Source of the DNA: Gammaproteobacteria bacterium
Lineage (GTDB): Bacteria > Pseudomonadota > Gammaproteobacteria > Pseudomonadales > Azotimanducaceae_A
DNA length: 43,129 nucleotides
Assembly: GCA_012960755.1 (NCBI GenBank)
Contig: DUAT01000018.1
Location: 1 to 43,129, forward strand
Direction: 5' to 3'
This document shows, piece by piece, positions 28,476 through 37,903 of this stretch; the first letter of the stretch is position 1; each line of letters begins with the position of its first letter. The notes below the pieces were generated by a model. That model was not told the origin of the DNA and searched no databases. It was given only the letters and a program-made list of their open reading frames with translations. Position numbers and translations under genes: made by a program.

Positions 28476-29676
28476 ACTGCGTAGATAACTTTGACTTCAC
28501 TTCCTGGCTGATCGCAAGGGCAACTGGCAGCCAGACCAGCAGCCAAATGAAATTGACTTTTCTCACAAGCTTGTCTCCATCGACGATGAGGCAGACAAGC
28601 CCGTACACCAGCAAAGGCATGACAAGCACAAGATCGGCATTGCTGTTGCGTACTAAAACGAAAGCCAAGCGACCTAGTAAGGCAAAAAACAAAGCCAGAC
28701 CAACGAGCCCACCGTAAAATACCGTGGAAAGATAGATACTATGTGGATGGGCGAACACAAGGTGCTGATAGTGAACTTCAGGATTGGCGGCAATGCCGTA
28801 TCCGAACAACAGATTATCTTGAGGCAGTCTTCGAGTCACCTCCTGCCAGATTTCAGGTCTGAAGCTGGTTGATCTCTCCAACAGGTTCTCATGGTAACCT
28901 AACATCCAGATTATGGTGAGAATGGCTAGCAGAACAAGAATTGCCAGACCGCATTGAAATAACTTGTGTTTAAACGTAGATTTTGAAGAAACGAAAATCA
29001 AGGTGAAAAATGCAGCAACAATTCCAACCCAAACGCTACGCGTTTGGGTGTAGATAATGCCGATCAGAATGATGCTCATCATTAAGACGATCAATATGCC
29101 CAGGATGCGATCTTTGCACTGCGATAGAAAAGACAGTGAGAGTACGAAGACAGTGCCATAAGAGAGGGCACTGATGACAGGGTTGCTCACACCGCCCATG
29201 GAATACATCCTGTCGTCTTCCGGCGTTTCATAACCTAAAGTTTGGAACAGGTGAATGGAATAACAAATCGAAATTGATGCAGATACAAGAAGCAGGAGCA
29301 GAAATAATTCTACTAACCTCGGAAATCTCAGCTCAAGTAATGAAAAGCTAAAGACGAATGTGATGATTAACAGAATATAAGCCAGATAAAGCCCAAGGGA
29401 TTTCAAACTGGGATTGGCCGACCAGAGCGCACTGAGAGCCATGTAAATCAAAAAGCAAACGACATACAACAGTGTGGTTTTACTTTGCCTGACAACCTGG
29501 GAGAATTCCTTCGTCGTCAGCAAAGCCAGCACTGACAAACCGATCAGGTAGGAAGGGAAATAAACGACAACACTGGATTTTGCAAGAAAGTAGGTGATTG
29601 GCAGTAACAATACGGAAACCAGTAACACGTGAAAAATCACACTGCGAACATTCGATAAAAAAATGATTAGCCCCAA
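28456..29676 (-). CDS. O-antigen ligase or polymerase family membrane protein (Wzy/WaaL)
   Basis: This 406-residue inner-membrane protein has about eleven TM segments. The Wzy_C region contains a large periplasmic loop (FRPEIWQEVTRRLPQDNLLFGYGIAANPEV) and the motif FAHPHSIYLSTVFYGGLVGL, with the conserved His of ligases and polymerases. In an ABC-exporter pathway it would be the ligase joining finished chains to lipid A-core; in a Wzy pathway it would be the polymerase. Sequence alone does not separate these. It is transcribed opposite to its neighbours and divergently from galU. Confidence 0.82.
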   Translation of the reverse strand: MGLIIFLSNVRSVIFHVLLVSVLLLPITYFLAKSSVVVYFPSYLIGLSVLALLTTKEFSQVVRQSKTTLLYVVCFLIYMALSALWSANPSLKSLGLYLAYILLIITFVFSFSLLELRFPRLVELFLLLLLVSASISICYSIHLFQTLGYETPEDDRMYSMGGVSNPVISALSYGTVFVLSLSFLSQCKDRILGILIVLMMSIILIGIIYTQTRSVWVGIVAAFFTLIFVSSKSTFKHKLFQCGLAILVLLAILTIIWMLGYHENLLERSTSFRPEIWQEVTRRLPQDNLLFGYGIAANPEVHYQHLVFAHPHSIYLSTVFYGGLVGLALFFALLGRLAFVLVRNSNADLVLVMPLLVYGLVCLIVDGDKLVRKVNFIWLLVWLPVALAISQEVKSKLSTQSKPQPG

Positions 29677-29790
29677 AAGCAGACGGTGATGTAATGATCT
29701 CTTATAATAACGTATCAGAAATGTTGCGTGAGCAATTTTTGTACATTATAAACTTTATAGAACATTTAGTTTAGAGAATAAACGTTGACA
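29677..29790. promoter_or_regulatory. Divergent spacer upstream of galU
   Basis: The spacer contains CTCTTATAATAA (29699-29710, perfect TATAAT) and a second AT-rich box near TACATTATAAAC. The first is an exact 12-bp match to the spacer at 23164-23175. No clear -35 is present at either site. The probable function is promoters for galU and the ligase gene. Confidence 0.35.
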
Positions 29791-30642
29791 ATGATTAGAA
29801 AATGCCTGTTTCCTGCCGCCGGGTATGGCACACGGTTTTTACCCGCGACGAAAGCAATGCCCAAGGAGATGCTGCCTATCGTTAACAAACCGCTTATTCA
29901 ATATGGTGTTGAAGAAGCAATTGATGCGGGACTTTATCAGATTGGATTTATTTCCGGCAGAGGCAAGCGTGCTATTGAGGATCATTTTGACATTTCCTAT
30001 GAATTGGAACACCAGATATCGGGAACACCCAAAGAGGCACTGCTATCACAGATTCGAGAAATAATTAGTTCATGTACCTTTTCCTATACCCGGCAGGTTG
30101 AAATGCAGGGTCTCGGACATGCCATCCTCACTGGTGAGAACCTGATAGGAGATGAACCGTTCGCTGTGCTGTTAGCTGACGATTATTGTGCCAATGGGCA
30201 AGAAGGTGTGTTGAAGCAAATGGTTAAACTGTTTGACCAGCATCAATGTACTATCGTTGCAATAGAGGAAGTGCCTGTGTCACAGACTGAGAGTTACGGC
30301 ATCGTTTCCGGGCGGGAAATTGAGGATCGTCTGTATGAGGTCGATGATATGGTTGAGAAGCCGAAGCCAGAGGATGCGCCTTCAAACATGGCCATTATTG
30401 GTCGGTATATACTGACGCCTGACATTTTTGATGTGTTAAGAAACACCAAACCGGGTCGGGCTGGCGAAATTCAGATCACGGATGCGATTGCTACCCAGGC
30501 CAAGAATGGCAAGGTGTTGGCGTACAAGTTCCACGGGAAAAGGTTTGACTGTGGCAGTATTGAGGGGTTTGTCGAGGCAACAAACTTCGTATACGAGAAT
30601 TACTACACCAAGGGCAGTAACTACCCGGCCCCAAAAGTATGA
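29791..30642 (+). CDS. galU: UTP--glucose-1-phosphate uridylyltransferase
   Basis: It makes UDP-glucose, the donor for many glycans and substrate of the Ugd encoded next. The start MIRKCLFPAAGYGTRFLPATKAMPKEMLP is the GalU signature. EMQGLGHAILTGENLIGDEPFAVLLADD and VEKPKPEDAPSNMAIIGRYILTP follow. I choose ATG 29791 (283 residues) over TTG 29785 because it matches the family start. Its stop overlaps the ugd ATG by 4 bp. Confidence 0.95.
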   Translation: MIRKCLFPAAGYGTRFLPATKAMPKEMLPIVNKPLIQYGVEEAIDAGLYQIGFISGRGKRAIEDHFDISYELEHQISGTPKEALLSQIREIISSCTFSYTRQVEMQGLGHAILTGENLIGDEPFAVLLADDYCANGQEGVLKQMVKLFDQHQCTIVAIEEVPVSQTESYGIVSGREIEDRLYEVDDMVEKPKPEDAPSNMAIIGRYILTPDIFDVLRNTKPGRAGEIQITDAIATQAKNGKVLAYKFHGKRFDCGSIEGFVEATNFVYENYYTKGSNYPAPKV

Positions 30643-31973
30643 GAATGACAATAGTCGGGACTGGTTATGTCGGTTTAGTGACAGGTGCCTGTTTTGCTGA
30701 AATGGGTAATCACGTCACTTGTGTTGATATTGACCATGCGAAGCTGGCAAAACTTCGGGAAGGCATTGTGCCTATTCATGAACCGGGATTAGCAAAACTG
30801 CTGGAAAGGAACATGAAGGCAGGCAGGATTGACTTTTCTACAAAGTTGGAAGATTCCATCAGCCATTCTAAAGTTATCTTTATAGCGGTGGGTACGCCTC
30901 CGAAGGAAGATGGCCGTGCAGACCTTTCACATGTATTGGCGGTGGCACGGGAGATAGGGGAGAAGTTATCCAACCCGGCAGTTGTCGTCGATAAGTCTAC
31001 TGTACCCGTCGGTACCGCTGATAAAGTGGCTGGTGAAATAAGGGCTGCCATGAAGAGAAAAGGCATCAAAATAGAATTCGATGTTGTGAGTAATCCTGAG
31101 TTTCTCAAAGAGGGTGCCGCGATAGAGGATTTTATGTCTCCAGATCGAATCGTAATAGGTACTGTCGTTGAGTCCAGCAAGCAGATAATGAGAGAGTTGT
31201 ATGCGCCATTTTCACGCAATCATGACAAGATTCAGTTTATGGGCGTGCGCGATGCGGAAATGACCAAGTACGCTGCAAACGCGATGCTGGCGACTAAAAT
31301 ATCGTTCATGAACGAGATTGCACTGATGTGCGACGAATATGGTGTTGATGTTGAACAGGTGCGTAAGGGGATTGGTTCTGATCCCAGGATAGGCTACTCG
31401 TTCATCTACCCGGGTGCGGGGTACGGAGGTTCTTGCTTCCCGAAAGATGTTCGGGCGTTAATCTCCATGGCAGGTGATTGTGGGGTAGAAGCACATATTT
31501 TCAATGCAGTTGAAGCTCGCAATCAGCAGCAGAAAACAGTTCTGCTGCAAAAGATAGTGAAACGACTCGGTGAAGATCTCAGTGGAAAGACCGTAGCGAT
31601 ATGGGGTCTGGCGTTTAAACCGGAGACTGACGATGTACGAGAAGCCTCTGCTCTTGTGATGATTCGGGGGCTGCTTGAAAAAAATGCACGGGTTGCAGCA
31701 TTTGATCCACAAGCGAAGGAAACAGCTAAAAATGAGCTCGATGATATAGCTGAAGAGATAACATTTGTTGACGAAATGTACGATGCTATCGACGGTGCCG
31801 ATGTGCTTGTAGTGATGACCGAATGGAAGCAGTTCCGGCAACCCGACTTCGACCTTATTTCGAAAAAGCTGAAAGTGAAAGTTATTTTTGATGGCAGGAA
31901 TATTTACGATCCTCAAAAGGTTGCAGAACATGGCTTGGAATATGTCGGGATCGGACGCGGATCCGGGAGGTAG
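30639..31973 (+). CDS. ugd: UDP-glucose 6-dehydrogenase
   Basis: It oxidises UDP-glucose twice with NAD to UDP-glucuronate. The 444-residue protein has Rossmann MRMTIVGTGYVGLVTGACFA at the N-terminus, EFLKEGAAIEDF, the catalytic Cys in YGGSCFPKD, and the C-terminal NAD/UDP-binding domain (LAFKPETDDVREASALVMIRG). Translationally coupled to galU, it supplies the next enzyme, an epimerase. UDP-glucuronate could also be used directly in the polysaccharide. Confidence 0.96.
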   Translation: MRMTIVGTGYVGLVTGACFAEMGNHVTCVDIDHAKLAKLREGIVPIHEPGLAKLLERNMKAGRIDFSTKLEDSISHSKVIFIAVGTPPKEDGRADLSHVLAVAREIGEKLSNPAVVVDKSTVPVGTADKVAGEIRAAMKRKGIKIEFDVVSNPEFLKEGAAIEDFMSPDRIVIGTVVESSKQIMRELYAPFSRNHDKIQFMGVRDAEMTKYAANAMLATKISFMNEIALMCDEYGVDVEQVRKGIGSDPRIGYSFIYPGAGYGGSCFPKDVRALISMAGDCGVEAHIFNAVEARNQQQKTVLLQKIVKRLGEDLSGKTVAIWGLAFKPETDDVREASALVMIRGLLEKNARVAAFDPQAKETAKNELDDIAEEITFVDEMYDAIDGADVLVVMTEWKQFRQPDFDLISKKLKVKVIFDGRNIYDPQKVAEHGLEYVGIGRGSGR

Positions 31974-31976
31974 TTT

Positions 31977-32966
31977 TTGGCGATTCTAGTGACCGGTGCA
32001 GCGGGGTTTATAGGGTTTCATGTCACACAGAAATTGCTTGATCGCGGTAACAGTGTCATCGGGATTGACAATCTGAATAACTACTATGACGTGTCTCTTA
32101 AACAAGCAAGATTAGAAAACATTGCCTCGCGGGATAGCAAGAAACAATTCAGTTTCAAAAAAATCGACATCGTTGATAGCGAACAACTCCAAAGCATAGC
32201 CAGAGATCATGAGGTTACAGCGATTGTTCATTTAGCTGCCCAGGCTGGGGTCAGATATTCAATCGAAAACCCCCAGGCCTATATTCAGTCAAATGTTGTC
32301 GGCTTTATGAATGTGTTGGACTTGAGTAGAACCTCAGAGGTGGAACATTTAGTCTACGCCTCTTCCAGTTCGGTCTATGGAAATAACGCGAAAGTTCCTT
32401 TTTCTACCATTGATGCTGTAGATCACCCCATATCCATGTATGCCGCCACCAAAAAATCCAATGAGCTGATGGCGCACGTATACAGCCACCTCCATAAAAT
32501 TCCAACGACTGGGCTTAGATTCTTTACCGTATACGGTCCATGGGGCAGGCCGGATATGTCACCTTTTATCTTTGCTGATGCGATTTTTAACAACCGGGTG
32601 ATCAAACTATTCAACCACGGCAAGCACCAAAGAGATTTTACCTATGTCGATGATATCGTTGATGGGGTTATCAGTGTTTTGGACAAACCACCTGGCAATG
32701 ATGAGGAAGATTCTGCACCGTACAGCGTTTACAACATTGGCAACAACCAACCCGTTGAGCTGCTGGACTATGTCCGTGCGCTGGAAAACACCATCGGCAA
32801 ACAAGCTCGCACAGAATTGGTTCCGCTACAGCCCGGCGATGTTGTCACGACCTATGCTGACATTGATGATTTACGTCATAGGTTTGGTTTCGAACCTGAA
32901 ACACCCCTTGATATAGGCATAGGTAAGTTCGTGAAGTGGTATAAGGCGTATTACGGTTACCCGTAA
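31977..32966 (+). CDS. UDP-glucuronate 4-epimerase family protein
   Basis: This extended SDR enzyme probably interconverts UDP-glucuronate and UDP-galacturonate. The 329-residue protein has VTGAAGFIGFHV, IGIDNLNNYYDVSLKQARL, HLAAQAGVRYSIENPQAYI, SSSSVYGNN and the catalytic YAATKK, then LRFFTVYGPWGRPDM and QRDFTYVDDIVDG. These match the CapI/LspL group. It starts with TTG (MAILVTG), preceded by GGGAGG at ideal spacing. The galU-ugd-epimerase order supports a uronic acid route. Confidence 0.9.
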   Translation: MAILVTGAAGFIGFHVTQKLLDRGNSVIGIDNLNNYYDVSLKQARLENIASRDSKKQFSFKKIDIVDSEQLQSIARDHEVTAIVHLAAQAGVRYSIENPQAYIQSNVVGFMNVLDLSRTSEVEHLVYASSSSVYGNNAKVPFSTIDAVDHPISMYAATKKSNELMAHVYSHLHKIPTTGLRFFTVYGPWGRPDMSPFIFADAIFNNRVIKLFNHGKHQRDFTYVDDIVDGVISVLDKPPGNDEEDSAPYSVYNIGNNQPVELLDYVRALENTIGKQARTELVPLQPGDVVTTYADIDDLRHRFGFEPETPLDIGIGKFVKWYKAYYGYP

Positions 32967-33047
32967 ACAGCAGTAAGTAGCTATGCTCGAAGCTGCATTG
33001 CATAATTGCTAAACTGTCCTTGATTCTTAACATAAGCAAAACTCTCT

Positions 33048-34454
33048 ATGACACAGATTGTCCCTGTAATTCTCTCCGGTGGTTCAGGCACACGCCTATG
33101 GCCACTATCACGAGAACATTACCCGAAACAGTTATTACCATTAGTTAATGAAACAACGATGTTACAAGATACATTGCTGAGAATGGAAGGTGTTGATTCG
33201 GCTGCCCCATTGGTTATCTGTAATGATGATCATCGTTTTTTGGTAGCTGAACAGATCCATCAACTCGGCATCGAAGCATCCTCTATTGTTCTCGAGCCTT
33301 GTGGTCGAAATACCGCACCTGCGATCGGCATTGCCGCACTGTTACAAAGTGATCCAGACGCGGTGTTACTGATACTTGCGGCTGATCATGTAATCGATGA
33401 TGTTGAGCAGTTTCACAGGCATGTGGAAGAAGGGAAGATTCTGGCTCAGAGTGGCTATATGGTGACATTCGGCATCGTGCCGCAAGGTCCTGAGACGGGT
33501 TATGGCTATATTCAATCCGGTGTGGCCATTGATGGTACGGCACAATCAGTTTCCAGCTTTGTTGAGAAACCTGATCAGCAAACTGCAATAAAATATCTTG
33601 CTGAAGGGAACTACTACTGGAACAGTGGCATGTTCATGTTTCGCGCAGACCGTTACCTGCAGGAACTGGCCAGGCATCAACCCGAGATGCTGAAGTCTTG
33701 TCGCCTTGCTCTGGAAAAAGCGCAAAAGGACCTGGATTTCACCCGGTTGGATAAGAAGAGTTTTAGCCAATGTCCGAGTGATTCTATCGACTATGCTGTG
33801 ATGGAAAAAACCGATAAGGCGGCTGTTATCCCGATGGATGTTGGCTGGAATGATGTCGGTTCCTGGTCCTCGTTGTGGGAAGTGAGTGAAAAAGATGCAG
33901 ATGGTAACCGCTTTGTGGGTGATGTCATTAGCACTAACTCGTCCAATAATTATGTTCATGCCCGTGAGAGACTGGTGACCCTTGTGGGTGTTGACGACAT
34001 CGTGGTTGTCGATACAGCAGACGCGATCTTAGTCGCGAGAAAGGACAAGGTTCAGGATGTAAAAACCGTCGTCAACAGACTTAACAAACTGGAGCGAGCT
34101 GAAACCCAACTACATAGAAAAGTCTATCGACCCTGGGGTCATTATGACAGTGTCGACGGAGATGAAGGATTTCAAGTTAAGCGAATCACGGTTAACCCGG
34201 GTGCGAGCTTAAGCCTTCAAAAACACCATCACCGTGCAGAACACTGGATTGTGGTTTCCGGCAGCGCCGAAGTTACCTGTGGTGAGGATGTGTTTCTAGT
34301 CAGCAAGAACGAGTCGACTTATATTCCGATTGGCGAGAAACATCGATTAAGAAATCCCGGTAAGATTCCCCTGAAGCTTATTGAAGTACAGTCAGGCGAT
34401 TACCTGAATGAAGATGATATCGTCAGATTTGACGACATATACGGCAGGGACTAG
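33048..34454 (+). CDS. manC: Mannose-1-phosphate guanylyltransferase / mannose-6-phosphate isomerase
   Basis: This bifunctional 468-residue enzyme makes GDP-mannose and, through a C-terminal cupin, interconverts fructose-6-P and mannose-6-P. The N-domain has GGSGTRLWPLSREHYPKQLLP, ILAADHVI, FVEKPD and YYWNSGMFMFRA; the cupin has HHHRAEHWIVVSGSAEV and YIPIGEKHRL. GDP-mannose is the substrate of Gmd in locus 1, which links the two loci. A promoter is possible in the 81-bp gap before it. The gene is convergent with cysNC, 17 bp away. Confidence 0.95.
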   Translation: MTQIVPVILSGGSGTRLWPLSREHYPKQLLPLVNETTMLQDTLLRMEGVDSAAPLVICNDDHRFLVAEQIHQLGIEASSIVLEPCGRNTAPAIGIAALLQSDPDAVLLILAADHVIDDVEQFHRHVEEGKILAQSGYMVTFGIVPQGPETGYGYIQSGVAIDGTAQSVSSFVEKPDQQTAIKYLAEGNYYWNSGMFMFRADRYLQELARHQPEMLKSCRLALEKAQKDLDFTRLDKKSFSQCPSDSIDYAVMEKTDKAAVIPMDVGWNDVGSWSSLWEVSEKDADGNRFVGDVISTNSSNNYVHARERLVTLVGVDDIVVVDTADAILVARKDKVQDVKTVVNRLNKLERAETQLHRKVYRPWGHYDSVDGDEGFQVKRITVNPGASLSLQKHHHRAEHWIVVSGSAEVTCGEDVFLVSKNESTYIPIGEKHRLRNPGKIPLKLIEVQSGDYLNEDDIVRFDDIYGRD

Positions 34455-34471
34455 CTTTTCGACCGCCATTC

Positions 34472-36400
34472 TCAGAAGGCGCCACGTTCTTCGAGTATTT
34501 GAACCAGCCGTTCCACACAATCTTCAACGGAGATTTCATGTGTGGGTAAGACAACATCGGGACTTGTCGGTATGTCATATGGCAAATTGACACCCGGTAT
34601 CGTTTCCAGCCCATCGACGTCAATCGCATCGTAAACTCCATCCTGATCCCTGGTTCGACAGATTTCCAGAGGTGCACTTAAATAGACTTCGATAAAGTCA
34701 TTGCCAACAGAATCACGTGCCTTTTGGCGAACTTCCTGGCTTGGTGCAACAAAAGAGCAGATTGCGATAAAACCTGCCTGGTTCATTAGTTTGGCGATCT
34801 CGATACTCCGGCGAAGGTTCTCTGAGCGTGCTTCCGCACCAAAGCCAAGATCTTTGCTTGGACCCAGGCGCATATTCTGGCCATCCAGAACAAAGGCTGT
34901 GCGACCCAGGTCGAACAGCTTCCTTTCAAGCGCATAAGCGATGGTGCTTTTCCCTGAACCCGTTAACCCCGTCAGCAGTAAAGTCTTTGGTTTTTGGCCC
35001 AGTCGTATTTGACGCTCGTCAGGGGAAATTAAACTGTCACTTGATTTAAGAAGTTCGCTCCTGGCGCTCCTGTCCCAATGTGACTGGGCATCTTCGGGTA
35101 CAGTGCCAATAATCATGCCTGCGCCGACCGTCACGTTAGTCAGACGGTCAATGATGATAAAGGCGCCGGTACCCGGGTTCGCCTTGTAAGCATCGAACGC
35201 GATTCGTTGAGAGAGTGTGACCTCACAGCGGCCTATTTCATTGAGACCCAGAACTTCCGCAGGCTCCTGTTCTAATGTGTTCACATCAATCTTGAAGCGG
35301 ATACTGGAAATCGAACCGCTGGTTTTTTTTGTGGTTTGTTTGAATAAGTATTGTTTCCCGGGTTGCAGGGGTTGTTCATCCATCCAAACAATTTGGGCGT
35401 CGACTTTATCACCGAAGTAGGGTGCATCATTGGGGCGGATCAACATATCGCCTCGACTGATGTCGATCTCGTCTTCCATGGTCAAGGTAACGGCGAGTGG
35501 GGGATAGGCTTCTTCCAGCTCACCATCGTAGGTCACGATAGAGGCGATTGTGCTGGTCTTGCGGGAAGGTAATACCATGATCTGGTCACCTTTCCTGACG
35601 ATGCCTGATGCGACGGTGCCGCAAAACCCACGGAAATCGAGATTGGGCCGATTAACGTACTGAACCGGGAACCGAAAGTTAGTGAGGTTCTTGTCGGATG
35701 AAATTTGAATGTTTTCCAGAACGGTCATTAAAGGAGCGCCTTCGTACCAGGGCATGGCATCACTTTTTTTGACGACATTGTCCCCTTTCAGTGCGGAAAT
35801 TGGGAGATATCTCACCTCACCCATGTCCAGCTGACTGGAAAATTTGGCATAGTCGTTTTTAATGTGCTGGTAAACAGACTCTGAATAATCCATAAGATCC
35901 ATTTTGTTGATGGCGACTATAATATGTTTGATACCGAGTAGCGTCGCAATAAATGTATGACGCTTGGTCTGGGTGAGAACGCCGTGTCGCGCGTCGATTA
36001 GGATAATTGCAAGATCACAGGTTGAGGCACCTGTCGCCATGTTGCGTGTGTACTGCTCGTGTCCAGGTGTATCTGCAATAATAAATTTTCTTTTTGCTGT
36101 TGAAAAATAACGATAGGCGACATCGATGGTAATGCCCTGTTCACGTTCCGCCTGCAGACCATCAACCAGAAGTGCCAGATCCAGGCCATCTGCAACGGTA
36201 CCTATTTTTGCTGAATCTGCCTTGACGGCTTCCAGTTGATCTTCGTAAATCAGTTTCGAGTCGTGCAGCAGTCTCCCAATTAACGTACTTTTCCCATCGT
36301 CGACGCTGCCACAGGTCAGCATACGCAGCAGTTCTTTCTGCTCATGCTGTATCAGGTATTCATCTATGTTGGTTGCGATCAATTCTGATTGATGGCTCAC
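34472..36400 (-). CDS. cysNC: Bifunctional sulfate adenylyltransferase subunit 1 / adenylylsulfate kinase
   Basis: This 642-residue fusion carries an N-terminal GTPase that drives ATP sulfurylase with CysD ([34 protein letters not shown]) and a C-terminal APS kinase that makes PAPS ([28 protein letters not shown], the ENLRRS region). It starts with GTG, which shares its G with the cysD TAG stop (TAGTG). PAPS serves assimilation or sulfation. A fused CysNC beside a polysaccharide locus recalls NodQ-type genes, but no sulfotransferase lies in the window. Confidence 0.94.
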   Translation of the reverse strand: MSHQSELIATNIDEYLIQHEQKELLRMLTCGSVDDGKSTLIGRLLHDSKLIYEDQLEAVKADSAKIGTVADGLDLALLVDGLQAEREQGITIDVAYRYFSTAKRKFIIADTPGHEQYTRNMATGASTCDLAIILIDARHGVLTQTKRHTFIATLLGIKHIIVAINKMDLMDYSESVYQHIKNDYAKFSSQLDMGEVRYLPISALKGDNVVKKSDAMPWYEGAPLMTVLENIQISSDKNLTNFRFPVQYVNRPNLDFRGFCGTVASGIVRKGDQIMVLPSRKTSTIASIVTYDGELEEAYPPLAVTLTMEDEIDISRGDMLIRPNDAPYFGDKVDAQIVWMDEQPLQPGKQYLFKQTTKKTSGSISSIRFKIDVNTLEQEPAEVLGLNEIGRCEVTLSQRIAFDAYKANPGTGAFIIIDRLTNVTVGAGMIIGTVPEDAQSHWDRSARSELLKSSDSLISPDERQIRLGQKPKTLLLTGLTGSGKSTIAYALERKLFDLGRTAFVLDGQNMRLGPSKDLGFGAEARSENLRRSIEIAKLMNQAGFIAICSFVAPSQEVRQKARDSVGNDFIEVYLSAPLEICRTRDQDGVYDAIDVDGLETIPGVNLPYDIPTSPDVVLPTHEISVEDCVERLVQILEERGAF

Positions 36401-37308
36401 TAGAAATACCCCTCACGCTTTTTTTGTTCCATCGAACCCGCCTGATCGCTGTCGATGAGTCGACCCTGCCGTTCTGATGTAGTCGCCAAAAGCATCTCTT
36501 GAATAATTTCCGGCAGGGTCGTCGCATTTGATTCAACTGCGCCAGTGAGGGGATAGCACCCCAGCGTGCGAAAACGCACCATTTTCATTTGTGGCTCCTC
36601 ACCTTCTTCCAATGGCATGCGCTCATCATCCACCATAATCCAGGTGCCATCCCGCCAGACAACGGGGCGTTGTTTAGCCAGGTACAATGGTACGATGGGG
36701 ATATTTTCCATATGGATGTACTGCCATACATCCAGCTCCGTCCAGTTGGAAATTGGAAAGACCCGTATCGACTCACCTTTATTGTGCTCACTGTTGTAGA
36801 TGTTCCATAACTCCGGGCGCTGATTTTTTGGATCCCAGTGGTGATATTTGTCCCGAAAGCTATAAACGCGCTCCTTGGCTCTGGATTTCTCTTCGTCACG
36901 ACGAGCACCGCCAAACACTGCATCGAACTGATACTTATTAAGCCCCTGTTTTAGACCTTCTGTTTTCATAATGTCGGTGTGTTTTGCGCTACCGTGGGTA
37001 AACGGGCCAACGCCCGCGTCTACGCCTTCCTGATTGATGTGAACTATTAACTCCAGACCCAGGTTTTTAGCGAGCTTATTGCGAAATTCGATCATCTCTC
37101 TAAACTTCCAGGTTGTATCAACATGCATCAGAGGAAATGGTGGTTTGCCAGGATAGAAGGCCTTCATTGCCAAATTCAACATCACGGAAGAATCTTTACC
37201 GATGGAGTAGAGCATGACTGGATTATCGAATTCGGCAGCGACTTCACGAATGATGTGAATACTCTCGGCTTCGAGCTCTTTTAGATGAGTTAAGCGATAG
37301 TCCGGCAT
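36400..37308 (-). CDS. cysD: Sulfate adenylyltransferase subunit 2
   Basis: This catalytic ATP sulfurylase subunit makes APS from ATP and sulfate in complex with CysN. The PP-loop motif is [48 protein letters not shown] and the long C-terminal region are typical. I start at ATG 37308 ([19 protein letters not shown], 302 residues, the E. coli length); 11 extra codons upstream are not conserved. AAGGAG lies upstream, though its spacing is slightly long. Confidence 0.95.
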   Translation of the reverse strand: MPDYRLTHLKELEAESIHIIREVAAEFDNPVMLYSIGKDSSVMLNLAMKAFYPGKPPFPLMHVDTTWKFREMIEFRNKLAKNLGLELIVHINQEGVDAGVGPFTHGSAKHTDIMKTEGLKQGLNKYQFDAVFGGARRDEEKSRAKERVYSFRDKYHHWDPKNQRPELWNIYNSEHNKGESIRVFPISNWTELDVWQYIHMENIPIVPLYLAKQRPVVWRDGTWIMVDDERMPLEEGEEPQMKMVRFRTLGCYPLTGAVESNATTLPEIIQEMLLATTSERQGRLIDSDQAGSMEQKKREGYF

Positions 37309-37451
37309 AAAAATAAGGAGTCTGAACCAAGGATTGCGCAATATAAGAGATATGTACTATCCACTCAACGACTGATCTGTTGTTAGCTAATAACCTGGAA
37401 GCATGAGAAGCTGCATGATCCTTGAATCCTCACATGAGTTCCGTATATCTC

Positions 37452-37479
37452 TTGACTCACCTGCCTCAATCGGTACAAT
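37452..37479 (+). promoter_or_regulatory. Promoter of tRNA-Val(TAC)/tRNA-Asp
   Basis: TTGACT (37452-37457), 16 bp, TACAAT (37474-37479), then the GC-rich discriminator TCGCTCTCCC, 18 bp before the first tRNA. This is the best promoter match in the window and has the stable-RNA type of start region. Confidence 0.75.
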
Positions 37480-37497
37480 TCGCTCTCCCTTCAAGAC

Positions 37498-37573
37498 GGG
37501 TGTTTAGCTCAGTTGGGAGAGCGACGGCCTTACAAGCCGTAGGTCGCAGGTTCGACCCCTGCAACACCCACCA
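37498..37573 (+). tRNA. tRNA-Val (anticodon TAC)
   Basis: Acceptor GGGTGTT/AACACCC, D arm GCTC/GAGC, anticodon stem ACGGC/GCCGT with loop CTTACAA, T arm GCAGG/CCTGC, discriminator A and CCA. It lies 21 bp upstream of tRNA-Asp and is probably co-transcribed. Confidence 0.95.
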
Positions 37574-37594
37574 AATTCTTATGTAGAGTTACAC

Positions 37595-37671
37595 GGAGCG
37601 GTAGTTCAGCTGGTTAGAATATCGGCCTGTCACGCCGGGGGTCGCGGGTTCGAATCCCGTCCGCTCCGCCA
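37595..37671 (+). tRNA. tRNA-Asp (anticodon GTC)
   Basis: Acceptor GGAGCGG/CCGCTCC, D arm GTTC/GAAT, anticodon stem TCGGC/GCCGG with loop CTGTCAC (one T-G pair in the stem), T arm GCGGG/CCCGT, discriminator G and CCA. It is the second gene of a two-tRNA unit. Confidence 0.95.
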
Positions 37672-37903
37672 ATTCCACCTTTAAGTCTCTGTTTAATAAG
37701 GGATTATTTTTTCAGCGACCTATGTGTCGCGATGCTGGTGCTTCCGTCTGCATGCGGCACATCTTCCTGGATGCGCCTTAGGTTCTCTTGTAAGTCGAAG
37801 TAACTAGATAATCTGAAGAATAACCATTCGCTTAACAAATTCGCGTCATTCTGTGTTATTTCTGCGTCGGCTGGTCAATGGGTATAACGTGATAAGCCGT
37901 ATT
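37672..37903. other. Spacer between tRNA-Asp and the repeat-protein gene
   Basis: No gene is seen. A small AATAA/TTATT hairpin followed by T (about 37693-37712) could end the tRNA transcript. The rest shows no structure I can support. Confidence 0.35.
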
